Source of the DNA: an uncultured Lachnospiraceae bacterium | Lineage (GTDB): Bacteria > Bacillota > Clostridia > Lachnospirales > Lachnospiraceae | Assembly: GCA_902779505.1 (NCBI GenBank) | Contig: CACZBZ010000006.1 | Span: 1 to 39,975 of the forward strand | Reading direction: 5' to 3' | Length of the DNA: 39,975 nucleotides | Shown: in pieces, positions 24,135 to 33,770 of the stretch | Numbering within the stretch: position 1 is the first letter of the stretch | Layout: every line of letters starts with the position of its first letter | The notes under the pieces: generated by a model | What the model was told of the DNA's origin: nothing | Databases searched by the model: none | Seen by the model: the letters and a program-made list of their open reading frames with translations, nothing else | Translations under genes and position numbers: made by a program

Positions 24135-26183
24135 TATTTTCTTTTTTGTTTTAAGTATAACGGCACCCTTGGGACCGATCTCAACCTTTGTTATACCCTT
24201 CTCTTCTCTGAAAGTTTTCTTTTTCGTATTCCATCCGCTTTCGAATGTAGAGAAGATTCTTCTGCTGACGGTCTTCTTGCCGAGGGCAAGCATCCATGTA
24301 GGAATCGCCACTTCAACATTCACTTCGAAATTGTTGATCACTACAATCGATGCGTTCTTACCGGATTTTCTTCCGTAAGCTAAAACACCGTCTACCGTAG
24401 GAAAAGGAATGAGCGATCCCTTTTTGAATTCCTCATTGGCCTTGTGAATAGATATTATTTTCTTGTGGAAATTAATAAGATCCTTGTCTTCCTCTCCCCA
24501 TGGATAACATCTTCTGTTATCAGGGTCGGTAAATCCGCCAAGTCCCGCTTCATCACCGTAATATAAGGTCGGAGCACCCGGCCAAGTCATCTGCATTGTA
24601 ACAGCTTCTCGCATTACTGCCTTGGATGCATTCTGCGTTGCCTCTTCCCCATTGCTTCCGTTATATCTCTCTGCCTTCTCTGTTGTCCTTGTTAAGAACC
24701 TTGAATGGTCATGGTTGGACAGTTCGTTCATTGCAAGCTGAAGTGAAGGAGTTGTGAATTTTGCGCTGTTTTCACGCATCATTCTCCAGAATTCTCCCGT
24801 GTTGCCCTTAAGATCTTTTCTGTATTCGTCACTGTGCTTTTCCATACCTGTTGTGAACCAGGTAACAGGTTCCATAAAAGCATCATAATTCATGACGGTA
24901 TCCCACTCATTGCCGCACAGCCATGCGGAAGGGTCACCATAGTGTTCTGCCAGAATGATAGCTTCCGGATTGGCCTCTTTTACGGCCTTTCTGAAATCAG
25001 CCCAGAATCTGTGATTCATCTCCGGGTCGTCTCCCAAGTCTGCTGCCACATCCAGTCTCCATCCGTCACAGTTATAGGGTTCAGATACCCATTTTGCTCC
25101 CACTTTTAACATATAGTTATAGAGTTCTTCGGAAGCATAATTAAGCTTGGGCAGGGTATCATATCCCCACCATGATTTGTAATTCTTATTATTGGGCCAT
25201 GTTCCGCCTTCAAATTTAAAGAAGTCATGATAAGGGCTGTTCTCGGCTACAAAAGCTCCCTTCTCGTAACCCGGAGCTTTGCTGTAGAGTTTCTCAGCAT
25301 CCAGCCACTTGTTGAAGGATCCGCAGTGATTGAATACACCGTCAAGAATGACTTTGATTCCTCTTTCATGGGCCGCTTTTACCAACTCCGCAAAAAGAGC
25401 ATTGGATGCTTCAAGATTATCCTTGCCTGCTATACGATTAACAAATCTGCTTGCTTTGCTGTTGCCTCTTGCTCTCTCGGAAAGAAGTTCTCCAAAATCA
25501 GATACAATCTTTCCGTAATGAGGGTCTATGTAATCATAGTCAGCAGTATCGTACTTATGATTGGAAGGTGATACAAAAAGTGGATTAAAATATATTACTT
25601 CAACTCCAAGGTCTTTCAGATAATCCAGCTTATCCATTACACCCTTAAGATCACCGCCGTAGAACTGTCCTATTCCGTCTTTACATACGGGTTCGCCCCA
25701 TTTTGAAGAATAGACCAGTCTGTCTATATATTTGTATTCTGCATCCACAACATCGTTGGATGGATCGCCGTTACAGAATCTGTCTACGAAAATCTGATAG
25801 AATACTGCGCCCTTGGCCCAATCCGGTGTATGGAAGCCGGGAATCAATCTAAAATCACAGAGCTCTTCTCTGTTTTCCTTGAGACCCTCTGCATCATAGA
25901 AGTAAAGGTCTTCTCCTATCATCAATTCAAAATGATAAGAATAAGTATCGCTTCCCATAGTGATGGTCTTGCTGTATATATCAAACATACCTTTTCTGCA
26001 AGCCCTCTTCATGGCAAAAGTCTCTTCACCGTTAACCAGGCTGACTTCTCTTACAGAGCCTTTAAGAACTCTGATCTTAATCTTGACACTTTCCCCTTCC
26101 TTGGGCTCCATGGGTTGAATGAATTCACTTGTGGTATCTGAAAAGATGCCTCTCTTTACCATAGTCTCATCGTAGTTTTTCAT
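24129..26183 (-). CDS. GH13 alpha-glycosidase (neopullulanase / cyclomaltodextrinase type)
   Basis: Intracellular alpha-glucan-degrading enzyme; no signal peptide. The 684-residue protein has an N-terminal beta-sandwich domain (about 1-115, CBM34-like) and a GH13 catalytic barrel beginning DWAKGAVFYQIFVDRFCNGD. Catalytic residues are visible: nucleophile D378 in GWRLDVAADLG, acid/base E413 in ILAEHYG, and transition-state stabiliser D492 in ELSNHDHSRF. QFYGGDLKGVMDKLDYLKDL is the usual subfamily 20 approach to the barrel. It would act on maltodextrins or cyclodextrins rather than on cellobiose. It is read directly after ftsH (41 bases) and before the carboxypeptidase. Confidence 0.92.
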   Translation of the reverse strand: MKNYDETMVKRGIFSDTTSEFIQPMEPKEGESVKIKIRVLKGSVREVSLVNGEETFAMKRACRKGMFDIYSKTITMGSDTYSYHFELMIGEDLYFYDAEGLKENREELCDFRLIPGFHTPDWAKGAVFYQIFVDRFCNGDPSNDVVDAEYKYIDRLVYSSKWGEPVCKDGIGQFYGGDLKGVMDKLDYLKDLGVEVIYFNPLFVSPSNHKYDTADYDYIDPHYGKIVSDFGELLSERARGNSKASRFVNRIAGKDNLEASNALFAELVKAAHERGIKVILDGVFNHCGSFNKWLDAEKLYSKAPGYEKGAFVAENSPYHDFFKFEGGTWPNNKNYKSWWGYDTLPKLNYASEELYNYMLKVGAKWVSEPYNCDGWRLDVAADLGDDPEMNHRFWADFRKAVKEANPEAIILAEHYGDPSAWLCGNEWDTVMNYDAFMEPVTWFTTGMEKHSDEYRKDLKGNTGEFWRMMRENSAKFTTPSLQLAMNELSNHDHSRFLTRTTEKAERYNGSNGEEATQNASKAVMREAVTMQMTWPGAPTLYYGDEAGLGGFTDPDNRRCYPWGEEDKDLINFHKKIISIHKANEEFKKGSLIPFPTVDGVLAYGRKSGKNASIVVINNFEVNVEVAIPTWMLALGKKTVSRRIFSTFESGWNTKKKTFREEKGITKVEIGPKGAVILKTKKKIL

Positions 26184-26224
26184 TTTTTCTCTTGTCCCCC
26201 GAAGAGCTCACGCTCTCCCTTATT

Positions 26225-28024
26225 CTAATCAAACAAAGCTTCAAACTCGTCTCTGCTTATTCTTTCCTTTTCAAGCAGAAGGGCCGCACTCTTTTCAAGC
26301 ACTGCCATGTTCTCAAGAATTATTGCTTTTGCCTCGGCATAACACTTATCTATGATTGCCTTAACTTCTTTATCGATCTCGCCTGTAATGAATTCACTGT
26401 GGCTTCTGGGATGAGCAAGATCTCTTCCTATGAAGACTTCTTCCTCATCATCGTCATAATTGATAACTCCGATATTCTCGGACATTCCGTACTTGGTTAC
26501 CATCTTACGGGCTTCTGCCGTTGCACGCTTGATATCATTGGATGCACCTGTTGTGATGTCATCAAAGATGATTTCCTCGGCAATACGTCCTCCCAAAAGA
26601 ACCATGATATCATGGAGCATTCTTTTTTTCGTAAGGAACATCTCATCCTTCTCAGGAAGAGGCATTGTATAACCTGCTGCCCCTACTCCCGTAGGTATAA
26701 TGGACACGGTGTACACCGGTCCCACATCAGGAAGTACATGGAAAAGAATTGCGTGGCCGGATTCATGATAAGCCGTGATCTTCTTTTCATCATCGGAAAT
26801 GATTCTGCTTTTCTTCTCAGCACCGATTCCGACTTTAATAAAGGACTTTTTGATATCTTCCATAGTAACAAAAGCTCTGTTAGATCTTGCTGCTACTATC
26901 GCTGCTTCATTAAGAAGATTCTCCAGATCCGCTCCGGTAAATCCTGCTGTTGTCTGTGCAACCTGTTTGAGATCCACATCCTCAGCCAAGGGCTTATTGC
27001 GGGCATGTATCTTAAGTATATCTTCTCTTCCTCTTACATCCGGTGTGCCGACAGCAATCTTACGGTCGAATCGGCCGGGTCTTAAGATAGCCGGATCAAG
27101 TATGTCCACTCTGTTGGTTGCGGCCATAACGATGATTCCTTCGTTGACTCCGAAGCCATCCATCTCAACAAGCATCTGATTGAGTGTCTGCTCACGTTCG
27201 TCATGTCCGCCACCCATACCGGTACCTCTTCTTCTGGCAACGGCATCGATCTCATCTATAAAAATAATACAAGGTGAATTTCTCTTTGCTTCTGTGAAAA
27301 GATCTCTTACTCTTGAAGCTCCCACACCTACAAACATCTCAACAAAGTCCGAACCGGATATGCTGAAGAATGGAACATTGGCTTCTCCTGCCACTGCCTT
27401 GGCAAGAAGGGTCTTACCTGTTCCGGGTGCACCTTCAAGAAGAATTCCCTTAGGTATACGGGCTCCTACTTTTGTATATTTGTCCGGAGCTTTGAGGAAG
27501 TCGATTATCTCTTCCAGATCTTCTTTTTCTTCCTGAAGACCTGCAACATCGGCAAGTTTTGTCTTGGTATCTACGTCCATCTTGGCACGGCTCTTACCAA
27601 AATTCATCATCTTGGCATTGCCGCCACCGCCACCTGCTCCCATCATGAAGAACAGCAGTATGCATATTGCTACAATGGAAAGAATCGGCACTCCGTATGC
27701 CAAGAACCATCCCTCTTTGGGAACGTCCTGAACAAAGGGATCATATCCTTTTTCCTTAAGATAGTCCTGAATCTCCTCTACATCGGTTACGTTAAGTTCC
27801 CTTCTCTCTCCATTTTTCAGTTCCACATTCACAACGCCTGTAGGAACCTCTGCATTTGGTTCAATGGTGATCTCGGCAACATTTTCGTTCTCAATGTCTT
27901 TTTCAAAATCTCCTCTTGTATATCTGTTGCTTACAGCTTTGCTTGTGGAATACCACATAAGCATCATTATCACTACAAGCATGATAACGAAGAAAAAATT
28001 AAACTTTTTGTTACTCTTGCTCAA
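26225..28024 (-). CDS. ftsH: ATP-dependent zinc metalloprotease FtsH
   Basis: Membrane-bound AAA+ protease that removes damaged or unassembled membrane proteins. The 599-residue protein has membrane helices at about 8-25 and 108-128, with the small outer domain between them. Walker A GAPGTGKT is at 198-205, Walker B IIFIDEID at 253-260, followed by the second region of homology ([19 protein letters not shown]), and the zinc site HESGH is at 420-424. The start codon is TTG at 28024 with AAGGAG eight bases upstream. It follows hpt by 52 bases in the conserved tilS-hpt-ftsH order of Firmicutes. A Gly-rich stretch after the second helix is usual. Confidence 0.97.
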   Translation of the reverse strand: MSKSNKKFNFFFVIMLVVIMMLMWYSTSKAVSNRYTRGDFEKDIENENVAEITIEPNAEVPTGVVNVELKNGERRELNVTDVEEIQDYLKEKGYDPFVQDVPKEGWFLAYGVPILSIVAICILLFFMMGAGGGGGNAKMMNFGKSRAKMDVDTKTKLADVAGLQEEKEDLEEIIDFLKAPDKYTKVGARIPKGILLEGAPGTGKTLLAKAVAGEANVPFFSISGSDFVEMFVGVGASRVRDLFTEAKRNSPCIIFIDEIDAVARRRGTGMGGGHDEREQTLNQMLVEMDGFGVNEGIIVMAATNRVDILDPAILRPGRFDRKIAVGTPDVRGREDILKIHARNKPLAEDVDLKQVAQTTAGFTGADLENLLNEAAIVAARSNRAFVTMEDIKKSFIKVGIGAEKKSRIISDDEKKITAYHESGHAILFHVLPDVGPVYTVSIIPTGVGAAGYTMPLPEKDEMFLTKKRMLHDIMVLLGGRIAEEIIFDDITTGASNDIKRATAEARKMVTKYGMSENIGVINYDDDEEEVFIGRDLAHPRSHSEFITGEIDKEVKAIIDKCYAEAKAIILENMAVLEKSAALLLEKERISRDEFEALFD

Positions 28025-28076
28025 CTCTATTACTCCTTGGTAATTTCGGTCTTTTTATCCGGCCTTTTCTGATATA

Positions 28077-28604
28077 TTACTGGTCCAGCTCAACCTTTCC
28101 GATATAAGGAAGGTTACGATACTTCTGAGCATAATCAAGACCGTATCCTACAACGAATTCATCAGGAATCTCAAATCCTGTGTAATCTACTTTTACGTCC
28201 ACTACTCTTCTGTCAGGCTTGTCCAAAAGTGTTGAAAGCTTAAGACTTGCGGGTTCACGTCCCTTAAGCATTTCCATAAGATGACTCAGAGTTCTTCCCG
28301 AATCAATGATATCCTCAACTATGATTACATCCTTACCTGCGATGGGCTGATCAAGATCCTTAACGATCTTAACGAGTCCGCTGCTTACTGTATCGTCGCC
28401 GTAGCTTGAACAGCTCATAAAATCCATAGTAACGGGTACTGTAATTCTCTTTGCAAGTTCACACATGAAGAATACGCCACCTTTAAGCACGCATATAAGA
28501 TGAACTGTCTTGCCTGCATAGTCCTTGCTTATCTGGTCGCCCATCTCCTGTATTCTCTTGTCAACTTCTTCCTCTGAAAGCATTACACTTATCTTCTCAG
28601 CCAT
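28077..28604 (-). CDS. hpt: Hypoxanthine phosphoribosyltransferase
   Basis: Purine salvage enzyme joining hypoxanthine or guanine to PRPP. The 175-residue protein shows the PRPP loop VIIVEDIIDSGRTL, the flexible-loop residues SCSSYGD and the C-terminal purine-stacking region FVVGYGLDYAQKYRNLPYIG. GAGGAG seven bases before the ATG supports the start. It lies 13 bases after tilS and ahead of ftsH, an arrangement kept across Firmicutes. Confidence 0.96.
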   Translation of the reverse strand: MAEKISVMLSEEEVDKRIQEMGDQISKDYAGKTVHLICVLKGGVFFMCELAKRITVPVTMDFMSCSSYGDDTVSSGLVKIVKDLDQPIAGKDVIIVEDIIDSGRTLSHLMEMLKGREPASLKLSTLLDKPDRRVVDVKVDYTGFEIPDEFVVGYGLDYAQKYRNLPYIGKVELDQ

Positions 28605-28617
28605 TTTCTTTCTCCTC

Positions 28618-30006
28618 TCATAGCTCAGATATATCTATCTTCATTATTCTCTTTGTCTGCTCGTCAATCTTATAGTAGGAGCTTATTCTGTGCCCCAGAA
28701 CCCACATTATGTGACTTCCGTCTGCCAAAAGCAGAATACTGTCTCTTTCCGATCGCGGAATCTTCTCGTCTACAAAATAATCTTTTAATGACTTTTTGTG
28801 CATTTGATCATCTGTAGTGAGATAGTCTCCGGGACGTCTTGTTCTCAACATCGGCGAACACTCTATTTTACCATAATCCAGCCATTTAGTACACTCTGAA
28901 GACGGGATGTCAGATCCCTCTTCTCTGTCAGCCAAAGAAATTCTTACCTTCAGACCGCTGTCTGTAGCAGTCTCCCATTCTGCATTGATATCATCCAGCT
29001 CGATAATCTCTTCAAAGCCGCTGTTATCTTTTTCATCCGCTTCCTTGCAAATACGCATTGTAAGCTTGTCGTACTGTTTGAGAGCTCTTATTCCGTAAGG
29101 AAGGTCCAGAGATTTCTCGCCCTGCAGATCACACAAAGACAATACACTTTCCACATGTATTCTCCCAATATCTTTTCTGCCCACATGAAGACTGCCAAAA
29201 ACTTCAAGTATTACTTCCTTCTGTATGTAGATATTTTCATTTTTCAATGAAGGAACAGCAATTTCTAAGGCGTTCTCTGACACGCATGTCACAATTCTGT
29301 CGTAAGCTTCTCTGACCTTAGTCATCAGATATTCTTCCGCCTCTCTCACATCTGCTGCCAGGTCACTTATATGACTCTCCGCTCTGGAATTAATGTTTTT
29401 CTCAAGATAAGGCATTACTTCCAGTCTTATCTTGTTTCTTGTGTAGTCGGTAGTAAGATTGGTGGAATCCGTACAGTATTCCTGTCCCAAATCATCAAGA
29501 TATTCCTCAATCTCTTTTCTTGTAAGTCTTATCAGAGGTCTTATTACATCCCCCGATACGGCCGGTACACCTACCATGCCGTGTATGCCGGTTCCTCTGC
29601 ACATGTTTAAAAGAACCGTCTCTGCCACATCAGAACTGTGATGTCCTACGGCTATCTTCGTAGGCTTATGTTCTCTGTAAGCTTCATATCTTGCTATCCT
29701 TCCGGCTTCTTCCGTAGATATGTGTTTTTCTTTTGCCAGTGCCTCTACATCAATTTCATGCAAATAAAAAGGAATATCATATTTGTCACACAGACCCTTT
29801 ACGAATGATGCATCGTGCGATGCATCTTCCCTGATAAGGTGATTAACATGTACCACCTCAAGGTCAAATGCCACTTTCTTCTGATATTCCACAAGATTAA
29901 GCAGGAGACACACTGAATCTGCACCGCCGGATATACCGGCAACCACGTGGTCTCCTTCTTCTATCATATTAAATTGTCTAATGGTTTCAGCCATCAGGTC
30001 AATCAT
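28618..30006 (-). CDS. tilS: tRNA(Ile)-lysidine synthetase
   Basis: Converts C34 of the CAU-anticodon tRNA-Ile to lysidine so that it reads AUA codons; an essential step. The 462-residue protein carries the PP-loop VVAGISGGADSVCLLLNLVE near the N terminus, VEVVHVNHLIRE-like ATP-site residues (seen as LEVVHVNHLIREDASHD), IAVGHHSSDVAETVLLNMCR, and a C-terminal TilS domain ending near LRTRRPGDYLTTDDQMHKKS. Its ATG shares one base with the stop codon of the ftsB-like gene (TAATG), so the two are coupled. Confidence 0.96.
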   Translation of the reverse strand: MIDLMAETIRQFNMIEEGDHVVAGISGGADSVCLLLNLVEYQKKVAFDLEVVHVNHLIREDASHDASFVKGLCDKYDIPFYLHEIDVEALAKEKHISTEEAGRIARYEAYREHKPTKIAVGHHSSDVAETVLLNMCRGTGIHGMVGVPAVSGDVIRPLIRLTRKEIEEYLDDLGQEYCTDSTNLTTDYTRNKIRLEVMPYLEKNINSRAESHISDLAADVREAEEYLMTKVREAYDRIVTCVSENALEIAVPSLKNENIYIQKEVILEVFGSLHVGRKDIGRIHVESVLSLCDLQGEKSLDLPYGIRALKQYDKLTMRICKEADEKDNSGFEEIIELDDINAEWETATDSGLKVRISLADREEGSDIPSSECTKWLDYGKIECSPMLRTRRPGDYLTTDDQMHKKSLKDYFVDEKIPRSERDSILLLADGSHIMWVLGHRISSYYKIDEQTKRIMKIDISEL

Positions 30007-30323
30007 TATTCGTTCTCGCTCTTAAATATGATCTCATCCTCACCGACCAGACCAAGCTTTTCCTTGGCCACTTCTTCAGCATACTTCTTTGTCTTGGTAT
30101 ACTTCTCGTATTCTTCTATCTCGGTCGCTCTTTCCTGCTCGGATTCGATCTGTGCTGCAAGCTGTTCTTTCTGCTTTTCGTATTCAGCCAGTTTTTTTCT
30201 GTTATTATACTTTCCTACTCCCAAAACAACGGCAAGCAGTATTACAACTATAATAACCAGGGTAACGCTAAATCTGTTCTGACGCTTTTTTGCACTTCGT
30301 ATTAAATATTTATTACCCTTCAT
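30006..30323 (-). CDS. divIC: Septum formation initiator, FtsB/DivIC family
   Basis: A 105-residue bitopic cell-division protein. A basic N-terminal tail (KGNKYLIRSAKKRQNRF) precedes one membrane helix (SVTLVIIVVILLAVVLGVG), then a coiled coil (KKLAEYEKQKEQLAAQIESE) and the conserved YAEEVAKEKLGLVGEDEIIF segment. The family bridges FtsL and FtsQ/DivIB in the divisome. It lies between rqcP and tilS as divIC does in Bacillus and Clostridium, but with yabP, yabQ and spoIIE missing from the interval. Confidence 0.9.
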   Translation of the reverse strand: MKGNKYLIRSAKKRQNRFSVTLVIIVVILLAVVLGVGKYNNRKKLAEYEKQKEQLAAQIESEQERATEIEEYEKYTKTKKYAEEVAKEKLGLVGEDEIIFKSENE

Positions 30324-30334
30324 TTCATCACCCG

Positions 30335-30574
30335 TTATAAATACTTATAAAGTTCTTTAGCCTCATCTTTCTTTACAGTCTCTTCAACTGCCAGCACTTC
30401 CACCTTTACTTCCTTATTCCCAAACTGAATTGTTATCTGATCCCCTACCTTAACATTGGTCGAAGCCTTTGCCACATTGCCGTTGATAAGCACTCTCCCC
30501 GCATCACAGGCTTCATTGGCAACAGTACGTCTCTTGATAAGTCTTGAGACTTTAAGATATTTGTCCAATCTCAT
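30335..30574 (-). CDS. rqcP: S4-domain RNA-binding protein RqcP (YabO/Hsp15-like)
   Basis: A 79-residue S4 RNA-binding protein (MRLDKYLKVSRLIKRRTVAN, then GRVLINGNVAKASTNVKVGD). In Bacillus this gene product works with RqcH in ribosome-associated quality control, helping add alanine tails to stalled chains on the large subunit. The start is ATG 30574, with AAAGGTG six bases upstream; a GTG at 30583 overlaps that site and is less likely. The gene is read after HU and before divIC, separated from HU by a terminator. Confidence 0.92.
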   Translation of the reverse strand: MRLDKYLKVSRLIKRRTVANEACDAGRVLINGNVAKASTNVKVGDQITIQFGNKEVKVEVLAVEETVKKDEAKELYKYL

Positions 30575-30599
30575 AAAATACACCTTTATCGCTTATATA

Positions 30600-30631
30600 A
30601 AGAAAAGGGTAAGTACAAAGGTACTTACCCT
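30600..30631 (-). terminator. Terminator after the HU gene
   Basis: Minus-strand AGGGTAAGTAC (30631-30621) pairs perfectly with GTACTTACCCT (30616-30606), followed by TTTCTTTAT. It lies 28 bases past the HU stop codon and just ahead of rqcP, so HU can be made as a short abundant transcript with partial read-through. Confidence 0.85.
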
Positions 30632-30658
30632 AAATCCCATTTTCTGGACTGCTATATA

Positions 30659-30931
30659 TTAGTTAACAGCATCCTTTAAAGCCTTACCAGCCTTGAACTT
30701 AGGAGCCTTAGAAGCCTTAATCTTCATAACAGCACCTGTCTGAGGATTTCTACCCTCTCTAGCTGCTCTCTTAGATACTTCGAATGTACCAAAGCCAACT
30801 AACTGAACCTTGTCACCCTTCTTAAGTGCGCCTGTAACTGTCTCTGTGAAAGCCTTAAGAGCTGCCTCTGCGTCCTTCTTTGTAAGACCAGCCTTCTTAG
30901 CCATAGCTTCAACTAATTCTGTCTTGTTCAT
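30659..30931 (-). CDS. hup: DNA-binding protein HU
   Basis: Nucleoid protein that bends and compacts DNA as a dimer. The 90-residue product is a textbook [42 protein letters not shown] for the core, and EGRNPQTG with the proline at the tip of the DNA-inserting arm. A GGAGGAG ribosome site and a consensus promoter (TTGACA / TATATA) fit high expression. It begins the conserved HU-rqcP-divIC block. Confidence 0.97.
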   Translation of the reverse strand: MNKTELVEAMAKKAGLTKKDAEAALKAFTETVTGALKKGDKVQLVGFGTFEVSKRAAREGRNPQTGAVMKIKASKAPKFKAGKALKDAVN

Positions 30932-30991
30932 GGAAATCTCCTCCTACGTACTACATAATAGTTTTTTGTGCGCTTTCAAACGCCTATACTA

Positions 30992-31020
30992 TATATAGCC
31001 TTTTTTGGCTTCTTTGTCAA
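30992..31020 (-). promoter_or_regulatory. Strong promoter of the HU gene
   Basis: Minus-strand TTGACA (31020-31015), a 17-base spacer and TATATA (30997-30992). The leader is about 55 bases and ends in GGAGGAG. Confidence 0.8.
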
Positions 31021-31075
31021 CTATAAATTGGTGTTTTTCCCCATTTTATGCCATTTTTAACACTTTTTTTACAAA

Positions 31076-32425
31076 TTATTCCTTTTCCTGCAAATCTGAA
31101 AATGAAAAAGTCTCATCCTGCTCGCTTCCATCCACGGAAATTGTGTAACTTCTGGTAACAAATCCGTCCTTTCTGAGGATGATTTCATGATTACCTGTTG
31201 TCTTTGCAAAGCTTATGGGTGATATTCCTATATAACTTCCGTCAAGATATACTTCAGCATCGGTAGGTGTGGCAACTGTAATCTTGTATCCGCTTACGGT
31301 CTTGGAAGTATTCTCCGCAGTAACTACCTCTGTGGGTATTGATGTAGGCACCGGTATCGGAGTAGGCGACGGAGATGCGGTTACATAGTGTGTGCTTGTA
31401 TCCGTAAATGATGCATTCTTCTCCAGAGACAATTCCAATGTCGCACTTTCCTGACCTACTTTTATATACTGAGTAAGAGTCTCATATCCATCCGCTCTTG
31501 CAATCAGCTGATGTATTCCGTACTCAACTTTAATAGGAAAGTTCTTATCCTGTTCTTCTCCGTCTATGTATATTTCAGCAGTATCGGGATTGGTAACTAT
31601 AATAAGAGTACCGTAAGTAATGGGTTCCTCTACCTCAATAACACTGAGGTCAAGGTTGGTCTCCTGATTACGGGTAATGGTTACCGGCAGAGAATCCTCA
31701 ACTTTACCCTGGCTGAGCAGAACATCATATGATCCTTCGGGAACCGCTATAAGCATATCTTCCCCGATTGTTCTGATTATCTTGCTGCCCACTTCTATCC
31801 AGCCGCCAACGAAGTATTCTTCATTGCTGAGGCGCAGATAACCGTGTCCTCTGTCTACCGTTATGGAATTGACCACTCTGTCAACACCTCTGACAGTGAT
31901 GGTATCCACGGAATTAACATCCATAAGCTCGGCCTGCTTGTCATCCGTATATACAAGCAGATTGTCGCTCAGATTAAATACACCGGTTGCCAGAGTAATT
32001 GTTCCGGCCTTTTCATCTATCTCAAATTCCGATGTCTCGTCAACTGTCCATGCAGTGTCGGACAATTGCAGAGAATTCAGGAGTTTTTTGTCTTTTAGAA
32101 AAGTTATGTTAACAATTTGACCTTCCTCTATCTGCTCCATTGAAAGAGAATCGCCGTACTTGTCATAGAGTTTGCTTGTTCCGTCATAGTTAAGTGTGTA
32201 ATTACGCTTAACCAGCCTGTTGTAGAGGGTTATAGTCTTATCCTTACTGTTCTTGGATACTATAACGGCATTCTCATCCGCACTGTCATACATGCCTGCC
32301 TTGGTTACTATAAAACCCGTATTGGCAGAGGCAGTACTGTTTCCGGCTGATGATCCGCATGAACACAGCAAGAGGCACATGATTAACAAATATGCAGTTG
32401 TCCTTACTTTTTTGTTCTTGCTCAC
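31076..32425 (-). CDS. PEGA-domain surface lipoprotein
   Basis: A 449-residue exported lipoprotein: basic start, hydrophobic segment AYLLIMCLLLCSC with the lipid-bearing cysteine at 23, then a Ser/Gly/Ala spacer. Two PEGA beta-repeats lie in the C-terminal half: TYGTLIIVTNPDTAEIYIDG to about residue 340, and YKITVATPTDAEVYLDGSYI to the end. They are separated by a Pro/Thr-rich linker (ASPSPTPIPVPTSIPT). The N-terminal half is beta-rich with no family I recognise. PEGA domains are surface modules of unclear role, probably wall or polymer binding. The start is a GTG whose G is shared with the TAG of cca, so it is coupled to that gene. Confidence 0.88.
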   Translation of the reverse strand: MSKNKKVRTTAYLLIMCLLLCSCGSSAGNSTASANTGFIVTKAGMYDSADENAVIVSKNSKDKTITLYNRLVKRNYTLNYDGTSKLYDKYGDSLSMEQIEEGQIVNITFLKDKKLLNSLQLSDTAWTVDETSEFEIDEKAGTITLATGVFNLSDNLLVYTDDKQAELMDVNSVDTITVRGVDRVVNSITVDRGHGYLRLSNEEYFVGGWIEVGSKIIRTIGEDMLIAVPEGSYDVLLSQGKVEDSLPVTITRNQETNLDLSVIEVEEPITYGTLIIVTNPDTAEIYIDGEEQDKNFPIKVEYGIHQLIARADGYETLTQYIKVGQESATLELSLEKNASFTDTSTHYVTASPSPTPIPVPTSIPTEVVTAENTSKTVSGYKITVATPTDAEVYLDGSYIGISPISFAKTTGNHEIILRKDGFVTRSYTISVDGSEQDETFSFSDLQEKE

Positions 32426-33741
32426 TACTGTAACAACTCCAGCAACTTTTCTTTAACGTTCAATGAAGGTTCTTCTATTACCTTTCCAAGCAGGTAATTC
32501 AGTTTTTCTCCGATTGCGGGACCCGGGGCCATTCCCCTGGCAATAAGATCCGATCCGTTAATCGCCAGATCCGAGATCTGCACACAGTCACCGTCCGAGA
32601 TGACTTTATCATATGCATCCCATATTTTCCTTAATTCTTCTTCTTTTTGTTCTCTTTTATAATCCGACTGGGCTGAGACATCGGCTGCTTTAACCTTTAG
32701 CAGCATAGGGAACAGATCCCTTCCTATAAGATTCATGGCCTTTCTAACCGACTTACCGTCCGCCTCAACCTTCCTGTCATGATATTTTACCAGTTTCTCA
32801 ACCTTGTAAAGAGTATCATTGTCAAAGCGAAGTCTCTTCATTATTGTATGAGCCATCAACGCAGACAGTTCCGCATGACCGTAGAAATGATCTATGCCTT
32901 TTTCATCGGTAATCTTTCGCTTTGGCTTGCCTATGTCGTGGAAGAGCATTGCGTAGCGCAATACTTTGTCATCCTCCACTCCCTGCATGGAACGAATGAT
33001 ATGCTCTCCAACACTGTAACAATGATGCGGATTGTTCTGCTCCGTTATCATACATTCATCCAGTTCGGGCATTATTACGGAAGTGATTCCCAGTTCATAA
33101 CAGTCCCTGATATATTCCGGATGAGACGAGATGAGCATCTTGGTCAGCTCTACGTTGATTCTTTCGGCACTGATTGCTTCAAGATTGCCATAGAGATCCT
33201 TAATTGCTTCTCTTGTTCCTTCTTCTATATCATAACCCAGCTGAGCCGAAAAACGAACCGCTCTCATCATCCTGAGAGCATCTTCCGAGAATCTCTCTTT
33301 GGGATCTCCCACACATCTGATGACAGCTTTTTCTATATCATCCAGACCTCCGAATTCATCTACAAGACCGCTGGCGTTATATGCCATTGCATTAATGGTA
33401 AAATCGCGGCGCTTCAGATCTTCTGTAAGACTCTTGGTATATACTACGTCCTTGGGATGTCTGTTGTCCTCGTATTCGCCGTCTATTCTGTATGTCGTCA
33501 CTTCATAACCGACATGATTCCTGAGTACGGTAACTGTTCCATGCTGTATTCCGGTATCGATGGTTGGTCTGAAAAGAGCCTTTATCTCCTCCGGCCTGGC
33601 GCTTGTGGTAATATCCCAGTCACTGGGTTCTCTTTTAAGAATCGAATCTCTGACACATCCGCCTACCGCATATGCCTCGTATCCGGCCTGTTCCAGTCGC
33701 TCAATTATAAAATTAACATCCTTTGGCATATCAATAATCAT
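32425..33741 (-). CDS. cca: CCA tRNA nucleotidyltransferase
   Basis: Adds or repairs the CCA end of tRNAs without a template. The 438-residue class II enzyme shows AVGGCVRDSILKREPSDWDI with the nucleotidyltransferase GG and metal aspartates, DFTINAMAYN, the RRD-type RFSAQLGYDIEE segment, and a C-terminal HD-type region (MLFHDIGKPKRKITDEKGID, then FYGHAELSALMAHTIMKRLR) seen in many Firmicutes CCA enzymes. GGAGG precedes the ATG. It follows ackA by 29 bases. Confidence 0.95.
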   Translation of the reverse strand: MIIDMPKDVNFIIERLEQAGYEAYAVGGCVRDSILKREPSDWDITTSARPEEIKALFRPTIDTGIQHGTVTVLRNHVGYEVTTYRIDGEYEDNRHPKDVVYTKSLTEDLKRRDFTINAMAYNASGLVDEFGGLDDIEKAVIRCVGDPKERFSEDALRMMRAVRFSAQLGYDIEEGTREAIKDLYGNLEAISAERINVELTKMLISSHPEYIRDCYELGITSVIMPELDECMITEQNNPHHCYSVGEHIIRSMQGVEDDKVLRYAMLFHDIGKPKRKITDEKGIDHFYGHAELSALMAHTIMKRLRFDNDTLYKVEKLVKYHDRKVEADGKSVRKAMNLIGRDLFPMLLKVKAADVSAQSDYKREQKEEELRKIWDAYDKVISDGDCVQISDLAINGSDLIARGMAPGPAIGEKLNYLLGKVIEEPSLNVKEKLLELLQ

Positions 33742-33770
33742 CTTTCGACCTCCGGATATATGACATAATC

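Noticed and set aside
26192-27085. 297-codon plus-strand open frame opposite ftsH
   Set aside because: Entirely antisense to the conserved FtsH protease domain, with cysteine-rich nonsense composition.
32779-33768. 329-codon plus-strand open frame opposite cca
   Set aside because: Antisense shadow of the CCA enzyme; no ribosome site or family likeness.
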